Below, in pieces: positions 19,013 through 26,643 of a stretch of DNA of 64,000 bases. The notes under the pieces were generated by a model that saw nothing but the letters and a program-made list of their open reading frames with translations, searched no databases and had not been told where the DNA came from. The position numbers and the translations under genes are program-made. Location of the stretch: positions 18,670-82,669 of the forward strand of contig JAUSOD010000055.1 in NCBI GenBank assembly GCA_030656215.1, written 5' to 3'. Each line of letters starts with the position of its first letter. Positions within the stretch are counted from its first letter, which is position 1. This DNA is from Azoarcus sp. Lineage in GTDB: Bacteria; Pseudomonadota; Gammaproteobacteria; Burkholderiales; Rhodocyclaceae.

Positions 19013-19114
19013 CAGCCCCTCCAAAGGCTTTGGCGGGCACTACCCAGCAGGCAGTGCCACCCGTTAAATTCAGGCTTGGCGCATTCCACCCTGTCGCGAA
19101 GGTAGAATTCGGCC

Positions 19115-19333
19115 ATGTACCTGATCGCAATTGCCTGGTTCTACGTCGCACTGCTCGCAGCGGTATCGGATGACACCGTGGTCGGAGGTGTGCTTACGTT
19201 CATTTTCTACGGACTTGCTCCAATGGCCCTGTTCTTGTGGCTGTTCGGCACTTCCGCCCGTCGGCGTCGCCAAAAGGCACGCGAGGCGGCTGAAGACCTG
19301 AACGATAGAGCCGATTCAGGCGCCGATCAATAG
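19115..19333 (+). CDS. Small membrane protein, unknown function
   Basis: 72 residues, divergent from phaC. Two hydrophobic helices are visible, about 2-17 (YLIAIAWFYVALLAAV) and 24-45 (GGVLTFIFYGLAPMALFLWLF), then an Arg-rich patch (SARRRRQKAR) and an acidic tail (EAAEDLNDRADSGADQ). By the positive-inside rule both ends would be cytoplasmic. I do not recognise a named family. Compact coding character and the Arg-rich stop-transfer pattern argue that it is real. No strong ribosome binding site was found. Position next to the PHA genes could be coincidence. Confidence 0.65.
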   Translation: MYLIAIAWFYVALLAAVSDDTVVGGVLTFIFYGLAPMALFLWLFGTSARRRRQKAREAAEDLNDRADSGADQ

Positions 19334-19366
19334 CGAATACAGCCGCCACGGCCCGTGTGCGTGAAT

Positions 19367-20104
19367 TCAGCCTCTCTGCTCACGCCAAACCATTGAAGCA
19401 AAACGCCCGGTGACTCCGTCACGGCGGTAGGAATAAAATCGCGCCACATCGCTCACGGTGCACAGTCCGCCCCCATACACCCGGGACACGCCTGCTCGCA
19501 CCAGGCGGCGGCGTGCCAGCATGAACAGATCTGCCAGCCATTTGTCGGGCTGCTGGTGACCGACGAAAGCCTCAGCAGCACCCGGATCAGCCGCCACGAA
19601 AGCATAGCGCACCTCCGCCCCGACTTCGAACGCGGTCGGCCCGATGGCGGGGCCCAGCCAGGCCAGCACACACTCCGGCGCCACCGCCATTCGTGCCACG
19701 GTTGCCTCGAGCACCCCCGCAGCGAGCCCGCGCCAACCCGCGTGCGCCGCCGCAACCACACTTCCGGCGTCGTCGCAGAACAATACAGGCAGGCAGTCTG
19801 CGGTCATCACCGAGCACACCACACCGGGCCGTCGGGCAAGCGACGCGTCGGCCTGGGCAAGGCCGGCGGCACAATCCGCTTCGAGCACGGTTGTGCCGTG
19901 CACCTGATCGAGCCACACCGGCTCATCCGGCAACAGGCGACGCAAGCGGGAACGGTTTTCGGCCACCGCTTCGGGCAGGTCACCCACATGCGCGCCAAGA
20001 TTTAAGCTGCCGTAAGGGCTGGCGCTGACGCCCCCGCCGCGCGTTGTCACCAGCGCACGCACGTTGGACGGTGCGGGCCAGTCAGGAACGATCAGGCTGG
20101 TCAC
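19367..20104 (-). CDS. pgeF: Purine nucleoside phosphorylase / laccase-domain protein (YfiH)
   Basis: 245 residues from GTG 20104, whose GTGA overlaps the stop of rluD by four bases. The family's metal-site motifs are all present: DQVHGTTV, ADCLPVLFCD, and AAHAGWRGLAAGV. Members were first called polyphenol oxidases and are now known as cytoplasmic multi-substrate purine nucleoside phosphorylases/adenosine deaminases that also help peptidoglycan fidelity. rluD-pgeF pairing is common in proteobacteria. The longer frame to 20170 lies inside rluD and is rejected. Confidence 0.92.
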   Translation of the reverse strand: MTSLIVPDWPAPSNVRALVTTRGGGVSASPYGSLNLGAHVGDLPEAVAENRSRLRRLLPDEPVWLDQVHGTTVLEADCAAGLAQADASLARRPGVVCSVMTADCLPVLFCDDAGSVVAAAHAGWRGLAAGVLEATVARMAVAPECVLAWLGPAIGPTAFEVGAEVRYAFVAADPGAAEAFVGHQQPDKWLADLFMLARRRLVRAGVSRVYGGGLCTVSDVARFYSYRRDGVTGRFASMVWREQRG

Positions 20105-21063
20105 GGTCGAAAGCTCCCTCCAAGGGATTGCAGAAGTGCGGAGAAGTCGTCGGGCAAGGGCGAAAACCACTCCACCACGTCACCACTCGCCGGATGAACC
20201 AGGCCCAGACGGAAGGCATGCAGGGCCTGTCGCGGAAACACATCGATCAGTGGATCCAGCGGACGGCGCACGCCGTACACCGCATCCCCGACCAGCGGGT
20301 GACCCACATGCGCCATGTGTACGCGAATCTGATGGGTGCGCCCGGTCTCCAGCCGGCACTCCACCAGCGTCACCTTGCCCAGCTGCTCGCGGACCACGTA
20401 TCGTGTCAGCGCCGGGCGCCCCCCGCCGACCACCGCCATTTTCGTTCTCTGCACCGGATGACGTGCAATGGGCGCATCCACCTCACCCGGCCGCAACACC
20501 TCACCATGCACCAGCGCCAGATAGTGGCGCTTGACCGTGCGCGCCTGCAACTGGCGGATCAGGTCGGTCTGGGCTTCGAGAGTCTTTGCCACCACCAGCA
20601 AGCCACTGGTGTCCTTGTCCAGCCGGTGCACGATCCCCGCGCGCGGCACCCCGGCAAGTTCCGGCACATGGTGCAGCAGGGCGTTGAGCAAGGTGCCGCT
20701 CCAGTTGCCGCTGCCCGGATGCACCACCAAACCGGCCGGCTTGTCGATCACCAGCAAGGCGGCGTCCTCGAACACGATCTGCAGCGGAATGGCTTCGGCC
20801 TGTTCCGCGCGCTCCTGTGGCAGGGGCACGGTCTCGACCAACAGGTGTTCGCCGCCCCATATTTTGTGCTTGGCATCGGGCGAACGCCCATCGACCAGGA
20901 TCAGTCCGTCGCGCAGCCAAGTCTGCAGGCGGCTACGAGAGTGCTCCGGAAACATGCGTGCCAGCGCCTGATCGATGCGCAGACCCGCAAGCTCCCGCGG
21001 AATCGTCAATTCGCTGCGCGAGTCCGCAGCTTCCGCTAGGCTATAATCTTTCAGTTCATTCAC
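20101..21063 (-). CDS. rluD: 23S rRNA pseudouridine synthase
   Basis: 320 residues from GTG 21063 (E. coli RluD 326). The S4 RNA-binding domain covers about the first 80 residues (LRIDQALARMFPEHSRSRLQTWLRDGLILVDG); the catalytic Asp lies in GIVHRLDKDTSGLLVVAK, followed by R(T)VKRHYLALVHG and TGRTHQIRVHMAHVGHPLVGD. RluD modifies U1911, U1915 and U1917 of helix 69 in the large subunit. The start is uncertain: longer frames to 21090 or 21114 would overlap the divergent bamD start, while a TTG before LTIPREL would give a shorter protein. Function is secure. Confidence 0.92.
   Translation of the reverse strand: MNELKDYSLAEAADSRSELTIPRELAGLRIDQALARMFPEHSRSRLQTWLRDGLILVDGRSPDAKHKIWGGEHLLVETVPLPQERAEQAEAIPLQIVFEDAALLVIDKPAGLVVHPGSGNWSGTLLNALLHHVPELAGVPRAGIVHRLDKDTSGLLVVAKTLEAQTDLIRQLQARTVKRHYLALVHGEVLRPGEVDAPIARHPVQRTKMAVVGGGRPALTRYVVREQLGKVTLVECRLETGRTHQIRVHMAHVGHPLVGDAVYGVRRPLDPLIDVFPRQALHAFRLGLVHPASGDVVEWFSPLPDDFSALLQSLGGSFRP
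21042..21047 (+). promoter_or_regulatory. Candidate bamD -10 box
   Basis: A perfect TATAAT in GGCTATAATCTT, 30 bases upstream of the bamD ATG and inside the 5' coding end of rluD. No convincing -35 hexamer was found at 17 bases, so activity is uncertain. Confidence 0.4.
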
Positions 21064-21076
21064 GCGAGTGTTATCG

Positions 21077-21886
21077 ATGGCCAGGTTCATCTTTGGAAGT
21101 TTAGCGGGAAACATCGCCCTGATCGGCGCTCTTGTACTCGGCGGTTGTGGTTTGCTGCCCGAACAGATCGATGAGACGGCCGGCTGGAACGCCCAGAAGC
21201 TCTATTCAGAGGCAAAATCCTCGATGAACGAGGGCGGCTATGATCAGGCGATCAAGATGTTCGAAAAGCTTGAAGCCCGCTACCCCTATGGCCGTTTTGC
21301 CCAGCAGGCGCAGATCGAGGTCGCCTACGCCTATTACAAGTCCGGCGAACCGGCACTGGCCATTGCAGCCGCCGACCGCTTCATCAAGCTCCACCCCAAT
21401 CACCCGCACGTCGACTACGCCTACTATCTGAAAGGCTTGGTCAATTTCAACGAAGATCTCGGTCTGCTCGCCGGCCTGTCCAGACAGGACCTCTCCGAGC
21501 GCGACCCGCGCGGTGCGCGCGAAGCCTTCGACACCTTCCGCGAACTGGTCACCCGCTTCCCTGAAAGCCGTTACGCCAGCGACGCCAGCCAGCGCATGCA
21601 GTACCTGGTGAATTCACTGGCTGCGCATGAAGTCCACGTCGCCCGTTACTACTACCGTCGCGGCGCCTACGTTGCCGCTGCCAACCGCGCCCAGGCCGCC
21701 ATCACCAGCTATCCGCAGGCGCCGGCCAACGAAGAAGCCCTGTTTCTGCTGGTCAAGAGCTACGACGCAATGGGCATGAACGACCTGCGCGACGACGCCG
21801 ACCGCGTGCTACGCAAGAACTTCCCCGACAGCGTGTATTTCGCCGGCGGCCCGAAAGACAACCGGCCGTGGTGGCAGTTGTGGTGA
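21077..21886 (+). CDS. bamD: Outer membrane protein assembly lipoprotein BamD
   Basis: 269 residues from ATG 21077. An N-terminal hydrophobic signal ends in the lipobox LGGC with lipidated Cys24. The rest is tetratricopeptide-like helices: LYSEAKSSMNEGGYDQAIKMFEKLEARYPYG near 39-69, QIEVAYAYYKSGEPALAIAAADRFIKLHPNHPHVDYAYYLKGL, and later YYYRRGAYVAAANRAQAAITSYPQAPANEEAL. BamD is the essential lipoprotein of the beta-barrel assembly machine, docking BamA at the inner face of the outer membrane. It is monocistronic, head-to-head with rluD and ended by a strong hairpin. Confidence 0.95.
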   Translation: MARFIFGSLAGNIALIGALVLGGCGLLPEQIDETAGWNAQKLYSEAKSSMNEGGYDQAIKMFEKLEARYPYGRFAQQAQIEVAYAYYKSGEPALAIAAADRFIKLHPNHPHVDYAYYLKGLVNFNEDLGLLAGLSRQDLSERDPRGAREAFDTFRELVTRFPESRYASDASQRMQYLVNSLAAHEVHVARYYYRRGAYVAAANRAQAAITSYPQAPANEEALFLLVKSYDAMGMNDLRDDADRVLRKNFPDSVYFAGGPKDNRPWWQLW

Positions 21887-21908
21887 GCCTTGCGGGCTGA
21901 TCGATAAA

Positions 21909-21936
21909 AAAGGGCGCCCGCTGAACGGCGCCCTTT
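21909..21936. terminator. Bidirectional terminator between bamD and the lldD-like gene
   Basis: AAAGGGCGCC (21909-21918), loop CGCTGAAC, GGCGCCCTTT (21927-21936), with A-run and T-rich flanks. It serves two convergent genes. Confidence 0.88.
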
Positions 21937-21990
21937 CTGTTGATGCACAGCGACTGACTCAAACCCTCCCACCAAGAAGCACGCTTTGTG

Positions 21991-23148
21991 CTATTCCGCC
22001 AGCGGATACGTCCCCGGCACCAGAATGTCGCGCCCCACCTGACGGATATCGGTGTGCCCGCAAAAGGCCATCGTGATATCCAGCTCGCGACCGATGATCT
22101 CGAGGCATTTGCTCACCCCCTCCTCGCCCATCGCCCCCAGGCCATAGAGGAAAGGCCGCCCGATCAGCGTTCCCTTTGCGCCCAGCGCAACCGCCTTGAG
22201 CACGTCCTGGCCGCTGCGGATACCGCCATCCATCCACACCTCGATACGCTCGCCCACTGCATCGACGATGCCTGGCAGCGCATGAATCGAGGACGGGGCG
22301 CCGTCGAGTTGGCGCCCACCGTGATTGGACACGATCAGCGCATCGGCACCGCTGTCGGCGGCGAGCCGCGCATCCTCGGCGTCCATGATGCCCTTCAGGA
22401 TCAGCTTGCCACCCCACAGCTTCTTCACCCATTCGACGTCGGCCCAGCTCAGCGCCGGATCGAACTGCTCAGCCGTCCAGCTCGCCAGCGAGGACATATC
22501 GCCCACACCCTTCGCATGCCCAACGATATTGCCGAAACTGCGCCGCTTCGTGCCCAGCATGCCGAGGCACCAGCGCGGCTTGGTGGCGAGGTTGATCAGG
22601 TTCGCGATCGTCGGCCGCGGCGGAGCGGAGAGACCGTTCTTGATGTCCTTGTGGCGCTGGCCGAGGATCTGCAGGTCCAGGGTCAGCATCAGCGCCGAGC
22701 AATTTGCCGCGCGGGCGCGCTCGATGAGGCGTTCGATGAAGCCGCGGTCGCGCATCATGTACACCTGAAACCAGAACGGCGCCGTGGTGTGGCCGGCGAT
22801 ATCCTCGATCGAGCAGATGCTCATCGTCGACAGCGTGAAGGGGATGCCGAACTTCTCCGCCGCACGTGCAGCAAGGATCTCGCCGTCGGCGTGCTGCATG
22901 CCGGTGAGCCCGGTGGGGGCAATCGCCACCGGCATCGCCACCGCCTGCCCCGCCATCGTGGTGCGCAGGCTGCGCCCCTCCATGTTCACCGCTACCCGCT
23001 GGCGTAGCTTGATCGCCTGAAAATCGCTTTCGTTGGCGCGGTAGGTGGATTCAGTCCATGAGCCGGAATCGGCGTAGTCGTAGAACATGCGCGGCACCCG
23101 TCGCTCGGCGAGTTGGCGCAGATCTTCAATGCAGGTAATGGCGGCCAT
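21991..23148 (-). CDS. FMN-dependent alpha-hydroxyacid dehydrogenase (L-lactate dehydrogenase type)
   Basis: 385 residues from ATG 23148 with GGAG upstream. It shows the whole hydroxyacid oxidase barrel: RMFYDYADSGSWTE at the N-terminus, PVAIAPTGLTGM, FQVYMMRDRGF, LTLDLQILGQRHKDIKNG, ILKGIMDAEDA, the catalytic His block SNHGGRQLDGAPS and DGGIRSGQDVLKA with GRPFLYGLGA. It would oxidise L-lactate or a related 2-hydroxyacid at the membrane and pass electrons to quinone. The length and DLQILGQRHKD segment suit LldD, but mandelate or glycolate relatives cannot be excluded. A LysR-type regulator gene lies directly upstream on the same strand. Confidence 0.9.
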   Translation of the reverse strand: MAAITCIEDLRQLAERRVPRMFYDYADSGSWTESTYRANESDFQAIKLRQRVAVNMEGRSLRTTMAGQAVAMPVAIAPTGLTGMQHADGEILAARAAEKFGIPFTLSTMSICSIEDIAGHTTAPFWFQVYMMRDRGFIERLIERARAANCSALMLTLDLQILGQRHKDIKNGLSAPPRPTIANLINLATKPRWCLGMLGTKRRSFGNIVGHAKGVGDMSSLASWTAEQFDPALSWADVEWVKKLWGGKLILKGIMDAEDARLAADSGADALIVSNHGGRQLDGAPSSIHALPGIVDAVGERIEVWMDGGIRSGQDVLKAVALGAKGTLIGRPFLYGLGAMGEEGVSKCLEIIGRELDITMAFCGHTDIRQVGRDILVPGTYPLAE

Positions 23149-23213
23149 GGTTTGTCTCCGTATCTTTTGTTGGGGCTTCAAGGTTCAAACGGGGTGATCT
23201 CAATGGGGTCGCG

Positions 23214-23244
23214 GACTCCATTGATCTCCCGAATCAATGGAGTC
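23214..23244. repeat. REP-like palindrome
   Basis: A perfect 12-bp inverted repeat, GACTCCATTGAT, loop CTCCCGA, ATCAATGGAGTC, in the 131-base gap between the LysR gene and the lldD-like gene. It is preceded by a partly matching ATCTCAATGGGGTC. Palindromes ending in GGAGTCTGACC-like sequence resemble dispersed REP elements. It has no U-run, so an ordinary terminator is less likely. Only one copy is seen here. Confidence 0.5.
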
Positions 23245-23279
23245 TGACCTGATTGAAACCGGCGCAGGCGGAGGAATTT

Positions 23280-24200
23280 TCAGGTCAGCCGCGAAAGAAG
23301 CTCCACCGCCTCTTGTTCGGCAGTGCGGCTCGTCTCGCGCAGCCAGTGGGCGAAGGTTGCGGCCGGGCCTTGCGGCGTGGCAGTGGCGATGTAGTACTGG
23401 GTTCGTGCCGGTGCGCGGATTCCGAACAGTGGCACGAGGCTGCCGGCCTGCAGCCAGGCACGCGCCAGCGACGGCCGGCCGGGTGCCACCCCCTGCCCGC
23501 TCGCCGCGGCCTCTAGCAGCAAACCGAGATCGACCAGACGCGGGCCCGACGCAGGTTCCTCGCGAGCGCCAAGCCCGGCGGCCTCGAACAGCGGCATCCA
23601 CGACTCGAGCGGGGTACGCAGCAGCGGCAGGCGGTCGAGATCGACAGCCCCGTTGAGTGGCTCGAAAGCGGCGAGCAGCCCGGGAGCCGCCATCGGCACC
23701 ACACAGTCGTTCATCAGCACGTCGCCACCATGAGCAGCGCTATCGCCATGTCGCACCTCAAGCTGGGCATCGCCACCGCCCTGATCGAGGTAGGGCACGC
23801 TGAGCACGATTTCGAGCTCGATCTGCGGCTGGGCACGGGTGAAGGACGCAAGCGCCGGCACCAGAATCTGGCGCGCGAAGGTCGGCGGGACACACACCCG
23901 CAGGCGCTCCACCCGTTGTGCCGAACGCCGGTGCAGCGGCATCGCCGCCAGCAGCCCGAGCGCGGCACGGACCTGCTCGAGATACTCCTTACCCACCGCG
24001 GTCAGCCCCAGCGTCTTGCCGCCCCGGTTGAGCAGGCTGGCGCCGAGCAGCTCTTCAACCGTCGCCAGGCGCTTGCTGACTGCACTCGCGGTTACATTCA
24101 GTTCGTCTGCCGCACGCTCGAAACTGCCCAGGCGCGCCGCCGCCTCGAAGGCGCGCAAGCCATCGATCGAAGGGAAGCGGACATCGGAAAGAGGATGCAT
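23280..24200 (-). CDS. LysR-family transcriptional regulator (GcvA-like)
   Basis: 306 residues from ATG 24200. The N-terminal winged helix is typical: IDGLRAFEAAARLGSFERAADELNVTASAVSKRLATVEELLGASLLNRGGKTLGLTAVGKEYL at about 11-73. A periplasmic-binding-like effector domain follows (VCVPPTFARQILVPALASF, later AASGQGVAPGRPSL), as in the GcvA/AmpR branch. It lies between malate synthase and the lldD-like gene on the same strand, so a role in lactate/glycolate metabolism is a reasonable guess but unproven. The longer frame to 24320 overlaps the glcB terminator and is rejected. Confidence 0.85.
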   Translation of the reverse strand: MHPLSDVRFPSIDGLRAFEAAARLGSFERAADELNVTASAVSKRLATVEELLGASLLNRGGKTLGLTAVGKEYLEQVRAALGLLAAMPLHRRSAQRVERLRVCVPPTFARQILVPALASFTRAQPQIELEIVLSVPYLDQGGGDAQLEVRHGDSAAHGGDVLMNDCVVPMAAPGLLAAFEPLNGAVDLDRLPLLRTPLESWMPLFEAAGLGAREEPASGPRLVDLGLLLEAAASGQGVAPGRPSLARAWLQAGSLVPLFGIRAPARTQYYIATATPQGPAATFAHWLRETSRTAEQEAVELLSRLT

Positions 24201-24287
24201 GTCGGGTTGCGGCTCCGGTCGTCGTACCGGGGAAAGGCTAGCACGGTCCTCGCAGCTGCGCGCCCGGTCATGCAACGGGTCAGGTCG

Positions 24288-24314
24288 AAAAAAAGCCGGC
24301 CCCTCAGGGCCGGC
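24288..24314 (-). terminator. Terminator after malate synthase gene
   Basis: On the minus strand GCCGGCCC, loop TGAG, GGGCCGGC followed by TTTTTTT. It is a strong intrinsic terminator 23 bases past the glcB stop. Confidence 0.92.
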
Positions 24315-24336
24315 ATCCACACTGACTGACAGCAGA

Positions 24337-26514
24337 TCAGCGCTTGGCCTTGAACACCTGACGATAGTGGTGCAGCAGGGGTTCGGTATAGCCGCTGGGC
24401 TGAACGCAACCTTCGAAGATCAGGTCGCGTGCCGCACGGAAGGCGACCGACGCGCCGACGTTCGGCGCCATCGGACGATAGGCCGGGTCTCCCGCGTTCT
24501 GGCCATCGACCACCGCCGCCATGCGGCGCAGGGTCTCCTCCACTTGCTCGGTCGTGACCACGCCGTGGCGCAGCCAGTTGGCGATATGCTGGCTGGAGAT
24601 GCGCAGCGTGGCGCGGTCTTCCATCAGGCCGACGTTGTTGATGTCGGGCACCTTGGAGCAGCCCACACCCTGCTCGACCCAGCGCACCACGTAACCGAGG
24701 ATGCCCTGGCAGTTGTTATCGAGCTCTTGCTGGCGCTCCTCGTCACTCCACTTGGCCTCGGCCACCACCGGTACCGTGAGCAGGCCGGTCAGCAGCGCAT
24801 CGTGCTCGGCATTGAGATCGATCTTCTCCAGTTCCTGCTGCACCGCAGTAACGCTCACCTGGTGGTAATGCAGTGCGTGCAGCACGGCGGCGGTTGGCGA
24901 CGGCACCCAGGCAGTGTTGGCACCGGCCTTCGGGTGGCCGATCTTCTGCTCGAGCATGGCCGCCATCAGGTCGGGCATGGCCCACATGCCCTTGCCGATC
25001 TGCGCCTTGCCACGCAGGCCGCAGGCCAGGCCGACCAGCACGTTGCTGCGCTCGTAAGCCTGGATCCAGGCGCTCGACTTCATGTCACCCTTGCGCATCA
25101 TCGGGCCAGCTTCCATCGCGGTGTGCATCTCGTCGCCGGTGCGGTCGAGAAAGCCGGTGTTGATGAAGGCTACGCGATGCTTGGCCGCAGCGATGCAGGC
25201 CTTGAGGTTGACGCTGGTGCGGCGCTCCTCGTCCATGATCCCCATCTTCATCGCGTAGCGCGGCAGGCCGAGCAGATCCTCGACCCGGCCGAACAGTTCG
25301 TCGGCGAACGCGACCTCGGCCGGGCCGTGCATCTTGGGCTTCACGATGTACATGCTGCCGGTACGCGAATTGCCCTTGCGCGCACGGTCGTGCAGCGAGA
25401 TCAGGGTGGTGACCACGCCGTCGAGGATGCCTTCCGGGATCTCGTGGCCTTCGCCATCTATGATCGCCGGGTTGGTCATCAGGTGACCGACGTTGCGGAT
25501 GAACAGCAGCGCGCGACCATGCAGACGCAGCGCCGAACCGTCCGCGGCGGTGTATTCGCGATCGGGGTTGAGGCGGCGGGTGATGGTCTTGTCGCCCTTG
25601 GCCACTTCTTCGGTCAGCGTACCCTGCATCAGGCCGAGCCAGTTGCGATACACCACCACCTTGTCCTCGGCATCGACGGCGGCGATCGAATCCTCGCAGT
25701 CCATGATGGTCGACAGCGCGGCTTCCATCAGCAGATCATTCACCCCGGCGGCGTCGGACTTGCCGACCAGGCCATTGCGGTCGATCTGGATCTCGATGTG
25801 GAGACCGTTATTCTTGAGCAGCACCGCGGTGGGTGCAGCGGCATCGCCCTGGAAGCCGGCGAACCTCTCCGCCTGCTGCAGGCCGACCGTGGTGCCGTTC
25901 TTGAGCGTGACCGCGAGCTGACCGCCGACCACCGCGTAGGCGCCAGCATCGACATGCGAGGCGCTGGCAAGCGGTGCAGCCTGATCGAGCACCTGACGGG
26001 CGAAGGCGATGACCTTGGCACCACGTACCGGGTTATAGCCCTTGGTGATCTCGGCTCCGTCGGTCTGCGCGATGGCATCGGTACCGTACAGCGCGTCGTA
26101 CAGCGAGCCCCAGCGCGCATTGGCGGCATTCAGCGCGTAGCGCGCGTTCATCACCGGCACCACGAGCTGCGGACCGGCTTGCGAGGTGATCTCGCTGTCG
26201 ACGTTGGTGGTATCGACGCTGACCTCGGCCGGCACTGGCTGCAGGTAACCGATCGATTGCAGGAAGGCACGGTAGCCACCCATGTTTTCAATCGGGCCCG
26301 GGCGGGCACGGTGCCAGCCGTCGAGTTCCGCCTGCAGGCGGTCACGCTCTGCAAGCAGGGCCCGGTTCTTCGGTGCAAGTTCGTGCACCAATGTGTCGAA
26401 GCCGGCCCAGAAGGCGGCAACATCGACACCGGTACCCGGCAGCGCTTCGGTTTCGATGAATTGCTTGAGCTCGGCCGCCACCTGCAGGCGCCCACATTGC
26501 ACTCTTTCGGTCAT
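24337..26514 (-). CDS. glcB: Malate synthase G
   Basis: 725 residues from ATG 26514 (E. coli GlcB 723). It condenses glyoxylate with acetyl-CoA to malate. Recognisable blocks are the N-terminal [26 protein letters not shown], the barrel segments [30 protein letters not shown] with Mg ligands, [17 protein letters not shown] [18 protein letters not shown], the [23 protein letters not shown] segment, and the C-terminal [14 protein letters not shown] helices. Length and order exclude the short malate synthase A. It ends in a strong terminator. An alternative Met three codons upstream is possible. It would consume glyoxylate made from glycolate or by isocitrate lyase. Confidence 0.96.
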   Translation of the reverse strand: MTERVQCGRLQVAAELKQFIETEALPGTGVDVAAFWAGFDTLVHELAPKNRALLAERDRLQAELDGWHRARPGPIENMGGYRAFLQSIGYLQPVPAEVSVDTTNVDSEITSQAGPQLVVPVMNARYALNAANARWGSLYDALYGTDAIAQTDGAEITKGYNPVRGAKVIAFARQVLDQAAPLASASHVDAGAYAVVGGQLAVTLKNGTTVGLQQAERFAGFQGDAAAPTAVLLKNNGLHIEIQIDRNGLVGKSDAAGVNDLLMEAALSTIMDCEDSIAAVDAEDKVVVYRNWLGLMQGTLTEEVAKGDKTITRRLNPDREYTAADGSALRLHGRALLFIRNVGHLMTNPAIIDGEGHEIPEGILDGVVTTLISLHDRARKGNSRTGSMYIVKPKMHGPAEVAFADELFGRVEDLLGLPRYAMKMGIMDEERRTSVNLKACIAAAKHRVAFINTGFLDRTGDEMHTAMEAGPMMRKGDMKSSAWIQAYERSNVLVGLACGLRGKAQIGKGMWAMPDLMAAMLEQKIGHPKAGANTAWVPSPTAAVLHALHYHQVSVTAVQQELEKIDLNAEHDALLTGLLTVPVVAEAKWSDEERQQELDNNCQGILGYVVRWVEQGVGCSKVPDINNVGLMEDRATLRISSQHIANWLRHGVVTTEQVEETLRRMAAVVDGQNAGDPAYRPMAPNVGASVAFRAARDLIFEGCVQPSGYTEPLLHHYRQVFKAKR

Positions 26515-26643
26515 GTCTCTCATTCTCTCGTTGTCGTTGATCTGGGGGCTTGTGCTTCCAGCCCGTGGCTGCGCCCCGGTTCTGCCCGGTGCTGTTGCCG
26601 CGCCAATGCGCAAGGATAAACGCTCACCGGCTTTGCGGGTAGA

